In this document: positions 9,190-16,067 of the stretch, piece by piece
How positions within the stretch are numbered: position 1 is the stretch's first letter
How the letters are laid out: each line of letters starts with the position of its first letter
NCBI RefSeq assembly: GCF_003261175.1
Contig: NZ_QLNP01000097.1
Coordinates: 1 to 42,556 of the forward strand
DNA length: 42,556 bases
Direction of reading: 5' to 3'
DNA from: Arthrobacter globiformis
GTDB taxonomy: Bacteria > Actinomycetota > Actinomycetes > Actinomycetales > Micrococcaceae
The notes under the pieces: generated by a model
The model's input: the letters and a program-made list of their open reading frames with translations, nothing else
Told to the model about the DNA's origin: nothing
Database searches by the model: none
Translations under genes and position numbers: made by a program

Positions 9190-10755
9190 CTAAGCCCCGA
9201 GCAGTGCGCTGACCGGACCCCGCGCGAAGTAGACCACGAAGCCCACGGTCACCACCCACATCAGCGGGTGGATCTTCTTCGCCTTGCCTGAGGCCGCGCC
9301 GATCACCGCCCAGCTCACGAAGCCCACGCCGATGCCGTTGGCGATCGAGTAGCTAAGCGGCATGGTGACGATCGTCAGGAAGGCCGGCAGCGCCACCGCG
9401 AACTTGGTGAACTTGATTTCGCGGATCTGCGCCATCATCATCGCGCCGACCACCACCAGGGCGGCAGCTGCCACCTCAAGCGGCACCACGCTGGTGAGCG
9501 GGGTGAGGAACATCGATCCCAGGAACAGAGCGCCGGTGACCACCGAGGCGAGCCCGGTGCGCGCCCCCTCGCCGATCCCCGCGGCGGAGTCGATGTACAC
9601 GGTGTTGGAGGAACCCGACGTGCCGCCGCCCACGACTGCGCCCACGCCTTCGACGATGAAGGCGGACTTGAGCCGGGGGAACGTGCCGTCCTTGTGCGCC
9701 ACGCCTGCGCTCTTCGCGAGCCCGGTCATGGTGCCCATGGCGTCGAAGAAGTTGGTGAACACGAGCGTGAACACCAGCATCGTCGCGGCGAGGCCGCCGA
9801 TCCGGCCGAAGGCGCCGAACAGGTCGAACTGCCCCACGAGGCCGAGGTCCGGCGCGGAAACGAGGTGGCCCGACAGCACCGGCGTGTTCAGGTGCCAGCC
9901 GCCGGGGTTCGCGTCGCTGGCGGGGCCGATGTGCAGGAATGCCTCGACGACGGCGGCCAGCACGGTGGTGGCCACGATGCCGATGAGCAGGCCGCCCTGG
10001 ACCTTCCGTGCCACCAGGATGCCCATGACCAGCAGGCCCACGATGAACACCATGGTGGGGATGGAGGTGATGGAGCCGTTGTCGCCGAGCTGGACCGGCG
10101 GGCCGCCGGCGGTGGCCTTGACGAAGCCCGAGTCCACGAAGCCGATGAAGGCGATGAACAGGCCGATGCCCACCGTGATGGCGGCCTTCAGCTCCTTGGG
10201 CACGGCCCGGAAGATCGCGGTCCGCGCGCCGGTGACACCGAACAGGACGATCAGGATGCCGTTGATGACCACCAAGCCCATGGCCTCGGCCCAGGTGACT
10301 TCCTGGATCACCGCCACCGCGAGGAAGGAGTTGATGCCCAGTCCCGCGGCCAGGCCGAACGGCAGGTTGGCGATCAGGCCGAAGGCGATGGTCATGACGC
10401 CGGCTGTCAGCCCGGTGACGGCGCCAACCTGCGCGGCGGAAAGCCAGCCGCCGGCGACGTCAGTCGGGGCGTTGTCCGCGCTGAAGCCCCCGAGGATCAG
10501 GGGATTCAGGATGACGATGTAGGCCATCGTGAAGAAGGTGACCAGTCCGCCGCGCACCTCGCGGGCCACGGTGGAACCGCGCCGGGTGATGTGGAAGAAA
10601 CGGTCAAGGAACGAGTTCGACGCCGGGGGCCTGGGGCTGCTGCCCCGCTGCGCCTTGCCGGTTGTATGATGCATTTCGAGTGCCGCTGTCTGCCCCGCAC
10701 CCTCAAGCGCAGCCTGCTTTTCAGCGGAATTGTCCAGGATTGTCATGTCAGCCAC
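9190..10755 (-). CDS. NCS2-family purine permease (AzgA/GhxP-like guanine/hypoxanthine transporter)
   Basis: A 521-residue integral membrane protein of the AzgA branch of the NCS2 family, predicted to take up guanine, hypoxanthine or adenine with protons. Diagnostic segments are TFFTMAYIVILNPLIL in the first helix region, GLGINSFLAVAV, the VFTNFFDAMGTMTGLA segment before the second half, and GGTSGSSNTVYIDSAAGIGEGARTGLASV. At least ten hydrophobic helices can be seen. The N-terminal 50 residues are hydrophilic and cytoplasmic. The start is either the GTG at 10755 or the ATG at 10746; the spacing to GGTGG favours the ATG and the overlap with AGGG favours the GTG. It begins five bases after the guanine deaminase stop, so uptake and deamination of guanine are co-transcribed. 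Confidence 0.92.
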   Translation of the reverse strand: MADMTILDNSAEKQAALEGAGQTAALEMHHTTGKAQRGSSPRPPASNSFLDRFFHITRRGSTVAREVRGGLVTFFTMAYIVILNPLILGGFSADNAPTDVAGGWLSAAQVGAVTGLTAGVMTIAFGLIANLPFGLAAGLGINSFLAVAVIQEVTWAEAMGLVVINGILIVLFGVTGARTAIFRAVPKELKAAITVGIGLFIAFIGFVDSGFVKATAGGPPVQLGDNGSITSIPTMVFIVGLLVMGILVARKVQGGLLIGIVATTVLAAVVEAFLHIGPASDANPGGWHLNTPVLSGHLVSAPDLGLVGQFDLFGAFGRIGGLAATMLVFTLVFTNFFDAMGTMTGLAKSAGVAHKDGTFPRLKSAFIVEGVGAVVGGGTSGSSNTVYIDSAAGIGEGARTGLASVVTGALFLGSMFLTPLTSVVPLEVAAAALVVVGAMMMAQIREIKFTKFAVALPAFLTIVTMPLSYSIANGIGVGFVSWAVIGAASGKAKKIHPLMWVVTVGFVVYFARGPVSALLGA

Positions 10756-10760
10756 CGGCC

Positions 10761-11255
10761 CTAGTAATCAATCCTGGAGTCGAGCGTGTTCCAGGTGTTG
10801 AACGGCTCCAGGATGGCCGGGGCTTCTGGATGGCCCAGCTCGAGCTTGGAGACCGGCATCAGGGTGTGCCGGTCCTCGTTGTCGAAGTACTCGTAGAAGA
10901 CGGCGTCGTCGAAGCCCACGGAGGCGGCGTCGTGCCGGTCCGCGGCGAAGACCACGCGGTCGATGCGGGCCCACAGCGCCGAGGCGAGGCACATGGGGCA
11001 TGGCTCACAGCTGCTGTAGAGGGTGGCTCCGCGGAGGTCGAAGGTGCCAAGCCCGCTGCACGCGCGGCGGATGGCCGTGACCTCGGCGTGGGCGGTGGGA
11101 TCGTTGTCGGCGGTGACCCGGTTGACGCCGTCGAACGCCTGACCGTCGGCGGTGACGATCACGGCGCCGAACGGGCCGCCGCTGTTCAGGACGTTGGCGG
11201 TTGCCAACCGGATGGACCTGGCCAGGAATGCCTCGGCCGTGACGGTGGTACTCAT
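10761..11255 (-). CDS. guaD: Guanine deaminase (cytidine-deaminase fold)
   Basis: A 164-residue deaminase of the Bacillus GuaD type, converting guanine to xanthine. The zinc site is visible as H56-A-E58 (TAHAEVTAIR) and C86/C89 (SCEPCPMC). Length and the C-terminal FNTWNTLDSRIDY ending agree with GuaD rather than with the tRNA adenosine deaminase TadA, which shares the fold. The ATG at 11255 follows AAGGGAG by eight bases; the longer frame to 11312 has no such signal. It is the first gene of the guaD-permease unit, opposite a divergent 8-oxoguanine-type deaminase. Its product feeds the xanthine dehydrogenase encoded next. TadA-like activity is the main alternative and is considered unlikely. 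Confidence 0.9.
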   Translation of the reverse strand: MSTTVTAEAFLARSIRLATANVLNSGGPFGAVIVTADGQAFDGVNRVTADNDPTAHAEVTAIRRACSGLGTFDLRGATLYSSCEPCPMCLASALWARIDRVVFAADRHDAASVGFDDAVFYEYFDNEDRHTLMPVSKLELGHPEAPAILEPFNTWNTLDSRIDY

Positions 11256-11440
11256 GATGCGACTCCCTTTGCTGTGGAAGCCGGTACCCCGCGACGGAAC
11301 GGAAAGGACCAAGTGCGACGGTTACCAGGCTTCAGCATGTGCTTTTGAAGGTTAAGTTGCGCCTGGTAGATAGCTTCCCCGGAGTCCGGGTGCCCGCCTT
11401 TGGCAACTCGAGATTAGCACCCGAATGTGGTCCGCGCCAT

Positions 11441-11473
11441 AGTTTCTGGAAACTTAATTTCGCAATGTGAAAT
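11441..11473. promoter_or_regulatory. Two adjacent dyad operators, one matching the IclR-type motif
   Basis: AGTTTC-TG-GAAACT at 11441-11454 is a 6-bp-arm inverted repeat. Immediately beyond it, ATTTCGCAATGTGAAAT at 11457-11473 has 5-bp arms around a 7-base centre. The second resembles the motifs at 14647, 14667, 18426 and 18533. Both lie just upstream of the proposed guaD promoter. Confidence 0.5.
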
Positions 11474-11544
11474 GCGTGTTACCGGCGGCTCACGGCTGGC
11501 TGCTTCCGGGCCGCCGCTTCCCGCGCAGTCACAAAGCGCACCCA

Positions 11545-11574
11545 TTGACCGTCCTCCCGCGCCCGCCCTACGCT
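11545..11574 (+). promoter_or_regulatory. Putative sigma-70-type promoter for the 8-oxoguanine-type deaminase
   Basis: TTGACC (11545-11550), an 18-base spacer and TACGCT (11569-11574). It predicts a leader of about 100 bases before the ATG at 11683. Confidence 0.45.
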
Positions 11575-11682
11575 GGTGCCGACTCGTCGCCCGCACGTCA
11601 CGTTGCAGGGCAGCGTGTCCCCTGGATCAGCAGACAGGACCACTGAGCTGGAAAGTATCAGCACGCTCAGACAAGGACCCTC

Positions 11683-13071
11683 ATGACCCAGCTTTTTGAC
11701 CTTCCATCGACGCACCCCGCCGCCGAATCCAGGCTCTGGATCCGGAACCCGCTGGCCGCCTTCACCGCGAACAGCCTCGACGCCTCGGGCGGTCTGGTGG
11801 TCAGCGGCGGAAGGATTGTGGAGGTGCTTGCTGCCGGGCAGACGCCCTCCGCCCCCTGCCAGCAGACCTTCGAGGCCGGCAGCCATGTCCTGCTGCCCGG
11901 CCTGATCAACACCCATCACCACTTCTACCAGACGCTCACCCGCGCCTGGGGGCCGGTGGCCAACGCTCCCCTGTTCCCCTGGCTGCGGAACCTCTACCCG
12001 GTCTGGGCCAGGCTCACCCCGCGCGACCTTGAACTCGCAGCCACCGCGGCCCTCGCCGAACTGCTGCTCTCCGGCTGCACCACCGCCGCCGACCACCACT
12101 ACCTGTTCCCTGCCGGCCTGGAGGACGCGGTCGACGTCGAAATCGGTGCCGTCCGGCGCCTCGGCATGCGGGCCACGCTGACCCGCGGTTCCATGACACT
12201 GGGAGAGGACGACGGCGGGCTGCCGCCGCAGTCGACGGTGCAGGCACCCGATGTGGTGCTGGCGGACAGCGAACGGCTGATCCGCGAGTACCACGAGCGC
12301 GGGGACGGCGCCGTGATCCAGATTGCGCTGGCGCCCTGCTCGCCGTTTTCCGTCACCAAGGAGATCATGGCCGAGAGCGCCGCGATGGCGGAGCGGCATG
12401 ACGTCCGGCTGCACACGCATCTCGCGGAGACCCTCGACGAGGAGCAGTTCTGCCTGGAGACGTTCGGGCTGCGCACCGTGGACTATCTGGACAGTGTGGG
12501 CTGGCTGACTGACAGGACGTGGCTGGGCCACGGCATCCATTTCAGCGACGCCGAAATTGCCCGGCTGGGAGCGGCCGGAACCGCCGTCGCCCACTGCCCG
12601 ACGTCGAACATGCGGCTCGCGTCCGGCACCGCCCGGGTGCTCGAACTGGAGGAAGCGGGAGTGCCCGTGGGGCTGGGAGTGGACGGATCGGCGTCGAACG
12701 ATGCCTCCAACATGATTCTCGAGGCGCGGCAGGCGCTGTACCTGCAGCGGCTGCGCTATGGCGCGCATGTGCCGGTGGAGCGGGCACTGGGCTGGGCGAC
12801 GCGGGGATCCGCCGCAGTGCTGGGCCGGGCGGACCTGGGCCAGCTGGCCCCCGGGATGCAGGCGGACCTGGCCCTTTTCCGGCTGGACGACCTGCGGTTC
12901 TCCGGCAGCCACGATCCTCTCGCCGCCCTGCTGCTGTGCGCCGCCGACCGGGCGGACCGCGTGATGGTGGGCGGCGAGTGGCGCGTGATCGACGGGCAGA
13001 TTCCGGGACTGGACGTGGTCGGCCTGATCGCGGAGCATTCGGCGGCGGCGCGGCGCTTAGTGAAGGGCTGA
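11683..13071 (+). CDS. 8-oxoguanine deaminase / guanine-deaminase-type amidohydrolase
   Basis: A 462-residue metal-dependent amidohydrolase. The metal-binding HxH motif is in LINTHHHFYQTLTRAW (H78 and H80). Later ligands appear in VRLHTHLAET, the LGHGIHFSDAEI region and VGLGVDGSASNDASNM, which holds the catalytic Asp. The N-terminal composite beta domain begins SRLWIRNPLAAFTAN, and the C-terminal one ends near VMVGGEWRVIDGQI. The overall pattern matches the 8-oxoguanine deaminase group (product urate), related to hydroxyatrazine hydrolases. Guanine or isocytosine deamination is possible. AAGGA sits eight bases before the ATG. It faces guaD across a shared regulatory region. 8-oxoguanine deamination yields urate directly, so the gene would feed the uricase step. 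Assignment to the 8-oxoguanine group is by motif recognition. Confidence 0.85.
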   Translation: MTQLFDLPSTHPAAESRLWIRNPLAAFTANSLDASGGLVVSGGRIVEVLAAGQTPSAPCQQTFEAGSHVLLPGLINTHHHFYQTLTRAWGPVANAPLFPWLRNLYPVWARLTPRDLELAATAALAELLLSGCTTAADHHYLFPAGLEDAVDVEIGAVRRLGMRATLTRGSMTLGEDDGGLPPQSTVQAPDVVLADSERLIREYHERGDGAVIQIALAPCSPFSVTKEIMAESAAMAERHDVRLHTHLAETLDEEQFCLETFGLRTVDYLDSVGWLTDRTWLGHGIHFSDAEIARLGAAGTAVAHCPTSNMRLASGTARVLELEEAGVPVGLGVDGSASNDASNMILEARQALYLQRLRYGAHVPVERALGWATRGSAAVLGRADLGQLAPGMQADLALFRLDDLRFSGSHDPLAALLLCAADRADRVMVGGEWRVIDGQIPGLDVVGLIAEHSAAARRLVKG

Positions 13072-13077
13072 CCTTCG

Positions 13078-13148
13078 CCGTTTCGACGGTTCCCTGCGCA
13101 GACGACGTTTCGCCGCAACGTCGAGTGGGCAGGGAACCATCGAAACGG
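13078..13148. terminator. Two-tier hairpin after the 8-oxoguanine-type deaminase
   Basis: The outer stem pairs 13078-13097 with 13129-13148 at 19 of 20 positions. An inner 7-bp stem, CGACGTT/AACGTCG (13103-13109 with 13117-13123), sits inside it. It starts seven bases after the deaminase stop and ends 26 bases before the next gene. Confidence 0.7.
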
Positions 13149-13174
13149 GGCCGGTCAACTGCTAGCGTGGCGGC

Positions 13175-14419
13175 ATGACTCCGTCGAAGACGCCGGCCGA
13201 GACCCTGGACATCGCCGGCACCGAGGTCCGCATCTCGAGCCCGGACAAGGTGGTGTTTCCTGAGCCCGGGCTGACGAAGCTCGACCTGGTGCGCTACTAC
13301 CTGGCCGTCGCGGACGGCGCGCTGCGGGGGGCAGGCGGCCGGCCGATGGTGCTCAAGCGCTTCCCGAAGGGGATCGACGCGGAGGCGTTCTTCCAAAAGC
13401 GCGTACCCGACAACCATCCCGATTTCATCGACACGACCACGCTGCACTACGCGTCGGGGACGTCGGCGGAGGAGGCGGTCATCCGGGATGCCGCGGGCCT
13501 GGCGTGGGTGGTGAATCTCGGCTGCCTCGACCTCAACCCGCATCCGGTGCGCGCCGAAGACCACGACCACCCGGACGAGCTCCGGGTGGACCTGGATCCG
13601 ATGCCGGGGGTCGACTGGTCCCAAATCGTTGACGTCGCGTATGTGGCGCGGGAGGTGCTCGACGACGTCGGACTCGTGGGCTGGCCGAAAACGAGCGGGT
13701 CGCGGGGACTCCACATTCTGGTGCGCATCGCACCGGAGTGGTCTTACCGCGATGTTCGGCTGGCTGCCGAGACCCTGGCCCGTGAGGTCGAAAACCGCGC
13801 CCCCGGCCTCGCCACCGCGCGGTGGTGGAAGGAGGAGCGCGGCGAGAGTGTGTTCGTCGACTTCAACCAGAACGCGAAGGACCGCACCGTGGCATCGGCG
13901 TACTCCATCCGGCCGCTGCCCGACGCCCGGGTTTCGACGCCACTCACCTGGGACGAGGTCCGCTCCGCAAGGCCCGAACAGTTCACGGTACTCACTGTGC
14001 CGGAGCGCTTCGCCGAGGTGGGGGACCCACACACCGGCATCGACGACGCCGCCGGCAGGCTCGATGGGCTTCTCGCCCTGGCTGCCGAGCTCGGGCCCGC
14101 CGAGAAGGCGCCGCGCGGGGGCAACGGCTCCGGCCGCCGGCAGTCAGTGATGCCGCTCATCGAGGTGGCCCGCACCAGAACCAAGCCGGAAGCACTCGCC
14201 GCGCTCGACGACTGGAAGGCACGGCACGCGGACGTGTTGCCGTCGCTGCATCCGGCCGACGTGCTGGTCGACGGAATGCGCGGGTCAAGCTCGCTCTGGT
14301 ACCGGGTGCGCGTGAACCTCCAGCATGTCCCCGAGACGGAGCGCCCGCCCCAGGAGGAGCTCATCGCCGACTACGATCCCTGGGCTGGCAAGGAGTGGCC
14401 GGGCCGCCCGGTGTCCTGA
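13175..14419 (+). CDS. ligD: Stand-alone LigD-type polymerase domain protein (primase-polymerase)
   Basis: A 414-residue protein matching the polymerase domain of bacterial DNA ligase D, which adds ribo- or deoxynucleotides during end joining with Ku. Visible motifs are ISSPDKVVFPEPGLTKLDLVRYY at the N-terminus (in pieces), the catalytic acidic motif VDLDPMPG at about 139-146, and KTSGSRGLHILVRI, followed by FVDFNQNAKDRTVASAYSIRP. Neither a ligase domain nor a phosphoesterase domain is present. The last 120 residues form a C-terminal extension with a conserved-looking MRGSSSLWYRVRVNLQHVP segment. The start is the ATG at 13175. No Ku gene lies nearby. Its position between two purine genes is odd; a link with oxidised-nucleotide repair is conceivable but not shown. 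Confidence 0.9.
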   Translation: MTPSKTPAETLDIAGTEVRISSPDKVVFPEPGLTKLDLVRYYLAVADGALRGAGGRPMVLKRFPKGIDAEAFFQKRVPDNHPDFIDTTTLHYASGTSAEEAVIRDAAGLAWVVNLGCLDLNPHPVRAEDHDHPDELRVDLDPMPGVDWSQIVDVAYVAREVLDDVGLVGWPKTSGSRGLHILVRIAPEWSYRDVRLAAETLAREVENRAPGLATARWWKEERGESVFVDFNQNAKDRTVASAYSIRPLPDARVSTPLTWDEVRSARPEQFTVLTVPERFAEVGDPHTGIDDAAGRLDGLLALAAELGPAEKAPRGGNGSGRRQSVMPLIEVARTRTKPEALAALDDWKARHADVLPSLHPADVLVDGMRGSSSLWYRVRVNLQHVPETERPPQEELIADYDPWAGKEWPGRPVS

Positions 14420-14435
14420 CGTCTTCCCGCGAGGG

Positions 14436-14606
14436 CTAGGGCCGCCGCCCGAAGACCGGAAGCGCGCGGAGCCACCGGGACAGGCCGGAGCGCCGGTCGC
14501 AGTCCGCCGGAATGTAGAAGTCGGGATCGGTGGCGCCGAACGGCAGGTACAGCTCCTGGCCGGGTGCCGGGAATTCCACGACGTTGTTTTTATCCTGCGA
14601 GTCCAT
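14436..14606 (-). CDS. Small 56-residue protein of unknown function
   Basis: A short open frame with an unusually good ribosome binding site: GAGGAGGA, about five bases before the ATG at 14606. The product starts MDSQDKNNVVEFPAPGQ, has a YLPFGATDPDFYIPADCD centre and ends LRALPVFGRRP. It is soluble, proline-rich, basic at the C-terminus, and shows no signal peptide. It ends 16 bases from the convergent LigD-type gene. Its upstream region carries two copies of the motif also found near guaD and around the IclR gene. I do not recognise the family. The strong initiation signal and conventional codon use support a real gene. Confidence 0.6.
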   Translation of the reverse strand: MDSQDKNNVVEFPAPGQELYLPFGATDPDFYIPADCDRRSGLSRWLRALPVFGRRP

Positions 14607-14646
14607 CTGTTCCTCCTCGTTTTCTTGCCCTAGTCCGCTTGGTATT

Positions 14647-14683
14647 TTTCGTATAGCGGAAAATAGTTTTTGTTATGCGAAAT
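14647..14683. promoter_or_regulatory. Pair of IclR-type operator-like motifs
   Basis: TTTCGTATAGCGGAAAA occupies 14647-14663. A second copy in the opposite sense occupies 14667-14683 and reads ATTTCGCATAACAAAAA on the minus strand. They share TTTCGYATARC. The pair lies 41-77 bases upstream of the small minus-strand gene and about 300 bases upstream of uricase. Confidence 0.5.
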
Positions 14684-14769
14684 CATACGGATGAGCCGTG
14701 GAAGCCGTCAAGACCCCTCCGCCCGGCCATCCGCCGTCGTCGGTCACAATCAGTTTTTTGAATCTGTGA

Positions 14770-14798
14770 TGTACACCACCGGAATGCTGCGCTACGCT
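14770..14798 (+). promoter_or_regulatory. Putative promoter of the uricase leader transcript
   Basis: TGTACA (14770-14775), a 17-base spacer and TACGCT (14793-14798). It would start RNA near 14805, about 50 bases before the terminator hairpin. A 16-base palindrome, CGTGGCGTACGTCACG (14810-14825), follows and could be an operator or a leader stem. Confidence 0.35.
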
Positions 14799-14852
14799 TT
14801 AAGTCAATTCGTGGCGTACGTCACGTAACCTGGGAGCAGCAGGCAGGGTCGT

Positions 14853-14888
14853 AATGAGCTGGCATCAACTGATGTCGGCTCATTTTTT
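14853..14888 (+). terminator. Strong intrinsic terminator in the uricase leader (possible attenuator or small RNA end)
   Basis: A 14-bp stem (14853-14866 with 14871-14884, two G.U pairs) with the tetraloop AACT is followed by a run of six T residues ending at 14888. It lies 94 bases upstream of the uricase start and more than 430 bases after the preceding plus-strand gene. It therefore most likely ends a short leader or small RNA. It is the only plus-strand T-tract terminator seen in the purine island. Confidence 0.75.
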
Positions 14889-14911
14889 GTTTGGGTCGAC
14901 GCCATACGAAA

Positions 14912-14961
14912 TGCGTGGGAAACACGCACTTAATTTCTATGTGGGACTTTCGTTCCACATA
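14912..14961. promoter_or_regulatory. Two inverted repeats in front of uricase
   Basis: TGCGTG-GGAAA-CACGCA at 14912-14928 and TATGTGGGAC-TTTC-GTTCCACATA at 14938-14961 (10-base arms, one G.U). The second ends 20 bases before the ATG, so it could be an operator overlapping the promoter or an mRNA hairpin near the ribosome binding site. Confidence 0.5.
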
Positions 14962-14981
14962 CGGGAAGTTGGGAACAGACC

Positions 14982-15890
14982 ATGAGCAACAAGATCGTCC
15001 TCGGCCACAACCAGTACGGCAAGGCCGAAGTCCGCGTCGTCAAGATCACCCGCGACACCGACCGCCATGAGATCGAGGACCTGAACGTCACCTCGCAGCT
15101 CCGCGGTGACTTCGAAGCCGCCCACCTCGAGGGAGACAACGCCCACGTGGTGGCTACCGACACCCAGAAGAACACCATCTACGCCTTCGCCCGCGAAGGG
15201 GTCGGCTCCCCCGAGGCATTCCTGCTGCGCCTCGGCGAGCACTTCACCTCCAGCTTTGACTGGGTCACCGGCGGCCGCTGGGAAGCCGAGTCCTACGCCT
15301 GGGAACGCATCCAGGCGCACGGCAGCGCGCACGACCACTCCTTCGTCCGCAAGGGCCAGGAAGTCCGCACCGCCGTCCTGGTCCGGGACGGGGCCGCCAC
15401 CCACCTGATCTCCGGGCTCAAGGACCTGACCGTCCTGAAGTCCACGCAGTCCGGCTTCGTCGGGTACCCCAAGGACAAGTACACCACCCTGCCGGAGACC
15501 AAGGACCGCATCCTGGCCACCGACGTCTCGGCCCGCTGGCGCTTCAAGGCCGGCACGGATTTCAGCTCGCTGGACTTCAACAAGAGCTACGACGACGTCA
15601 AGGGCCTCCTGCTTGAAGGCTTCACCGAGAACTACTCCCACGCCCTGCAGCAGACCCTGTTCGACATGGGGGCCAAGGTCCTGGAAGCCCACAGCGAGAT
15701 CGAGGAAATCAAGTTCTCGATGCCCAACAAGCACCACTTCCTCGTGGACCTCTCGCCGTTCGGCCTGGACAACCCCAACGAGGTCTTCTTCGCGGCCGAC
15801 CGCCCGTACGGGCTCATCGAGGCCACCGTCCTGCGCGACGACGCCGAAGCAGCCGACGCTGCCTGGTCGGGCATCGCCGGCTTCTGCTAA
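14982..15890 (+). CDS. pucL: Urate oxidase (uricase)
   Basis: A 302-residue cofactor-free uricase that oxidises urate to 5-hydroxyisourate with O2, as a cytoplasmic homotetramer of tandem tunnel-fold domains. The catalytic triad can be placed by motif: K14 in NQYGKAEVRV, T59 in VVATDTQKNT, and a His in NKHHFLVDLSPFG near the C-terminus. The length and sequence resemble the Arthrobacter globiformis enzyme. The start at the ATG at 14982 follows a GGGAA-type site. A permease of the urate/xanthine type follows after a hairpin. The genes for 5-hydroxyisourate hydrolase and OHCU decarboxylase, commonly beside uricase, are absent from this window. The leader contains a terminator and inverted repeats, so expression is probably regulated. 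Confidence 0.97.
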   Translation: MSNKIVLGHNQYGKAEVRVVKITRDTDRHEIEDLNVTSQLRGDFEAAHLEGDNAHVVATDTQKNTIYAFAREGVGSPEAFLLRLGEHFTSSFDWVTGGRWEAESYAWERIQAHGSAHDHSFVRKGQEVRTAVLVRDGAATHLISGLKDLTVLKSTQSGFVGYPKDKYTTLPETKDRILATDVSARWRFKAGTDFSSLDFNKSYDDVKGLLLEGFTENYSHALQQTLFDMGAKVLEAHSEIEEIKFSMPNKHHFLVDLSPFGLDNPNEVFFAADRPYGLIEATVLRDDAEAADAAWSGIAGFC

Positions 15891-15896
15891 ACCCGA

Positions 15897-15939
15897 GCCG
15901 GCCGACCCGCGGAAACCAAGGTCCTCGGGTTCGGCCGGC
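15897..15939. terminator. Hairpin after uricase
   Basis: GCCGGCCGA plus CCCG (15897-15909) pair with CGGG and CGGCCGGC (15926-15939), with a one-base bulge, across a 16-base loop. It starts six bases after the uricase stop. It has no T tract and may be only a partial terminator before the permease. Confidence 0.55.
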
Positions 15940-16000
15940 ACAGCCAGCAACACCCGAAACAAGAACGCATCGGGGCTCCAGGCCCCACCACAAGTCTCAA

Positions 16001-16067
16001 ATTGTTAGCCAGACATTGTTAGCCAGACGAAGGCGTCTGCCATGAACCAAGAAAGTCTGCCATGAAC
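16001..16067 (+). repeat. Short tandem duplications in the permease leader
   Basis: ATTGTTAGCCAGAC occurs twice head to tail at 16001-16014 and 16015-16028. GTCTGCCATGAAC occurs at 16035-16047 and again at 16055-16067. Between them CAGACG-AAGG-CGTCTG (16024-16039) forms a perfect hairpin whose loop is the AAGG of a ribosome binding site. The second duplication creates two start codons. Confidence 0.8.
16042..16065 (+). CDS. Seven-codon upstream open reading frame, coupled to the permease
   Basis: ATG at 16042 encodes MNQESLP and stops at TGA 16063-16065. Its stop overlaps the permease ATG (16062) in the sequence ATGA. An AAGG site lies eight bases before it, in the loop of a hairpin. It could be a leader peptide giving translational coupling, or a by-product of the 13-bp duplication; there is no direct evidence that it is translated. 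Confidence 0.35.
   Translation: MNQESLP

Larger units (their letters stand above)
11256..11682. promoter_or_regulatory. Divergent regulatory region between guaD and the 8-oxoguanine-type deaminase
   Basis: This 427-base region contains no supported gene. It holds two adjacent dyads at 11441-11473 and a plus-strand promoter-like sequence at 11545-11574, each listed separately. A TAATCT hexamer at 11411-11416 (minus strand) could be the -10 of guaD, but its -35 is poor. Confidence 0.6.

Noticed and set aside
10761-11255. tRNA adenosine deaminase (TadA) as identity of the small deaminase
   Set aside because: The C-terminal part, the length and the co-transcription with a purine permease fit GuaD, although the zinc motifs are shared.
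12542-14032. 496-codon minus-strand open frame across the 8-oxoguanine deaminase and LigD-type genes
   Set aside because: It runs antisense through two well-supported genes and the hairpin between them, and its composition is Arg/Pro/Ala-rich as expected for a GC-rich shadow frame.
14805-14888. Assigning the uricase leader to a known riboswitch class (purine, guanidine, xanthine, glycine)
   Set aside because: No conserved core sequence of those classes was recognised; only the terminator and palindrome are certain.
16001-16028. Possible CRISPR-like direct repeat
   Set aside because: There are only two head-to-tail copies with no spacers and no cas genes in the window.
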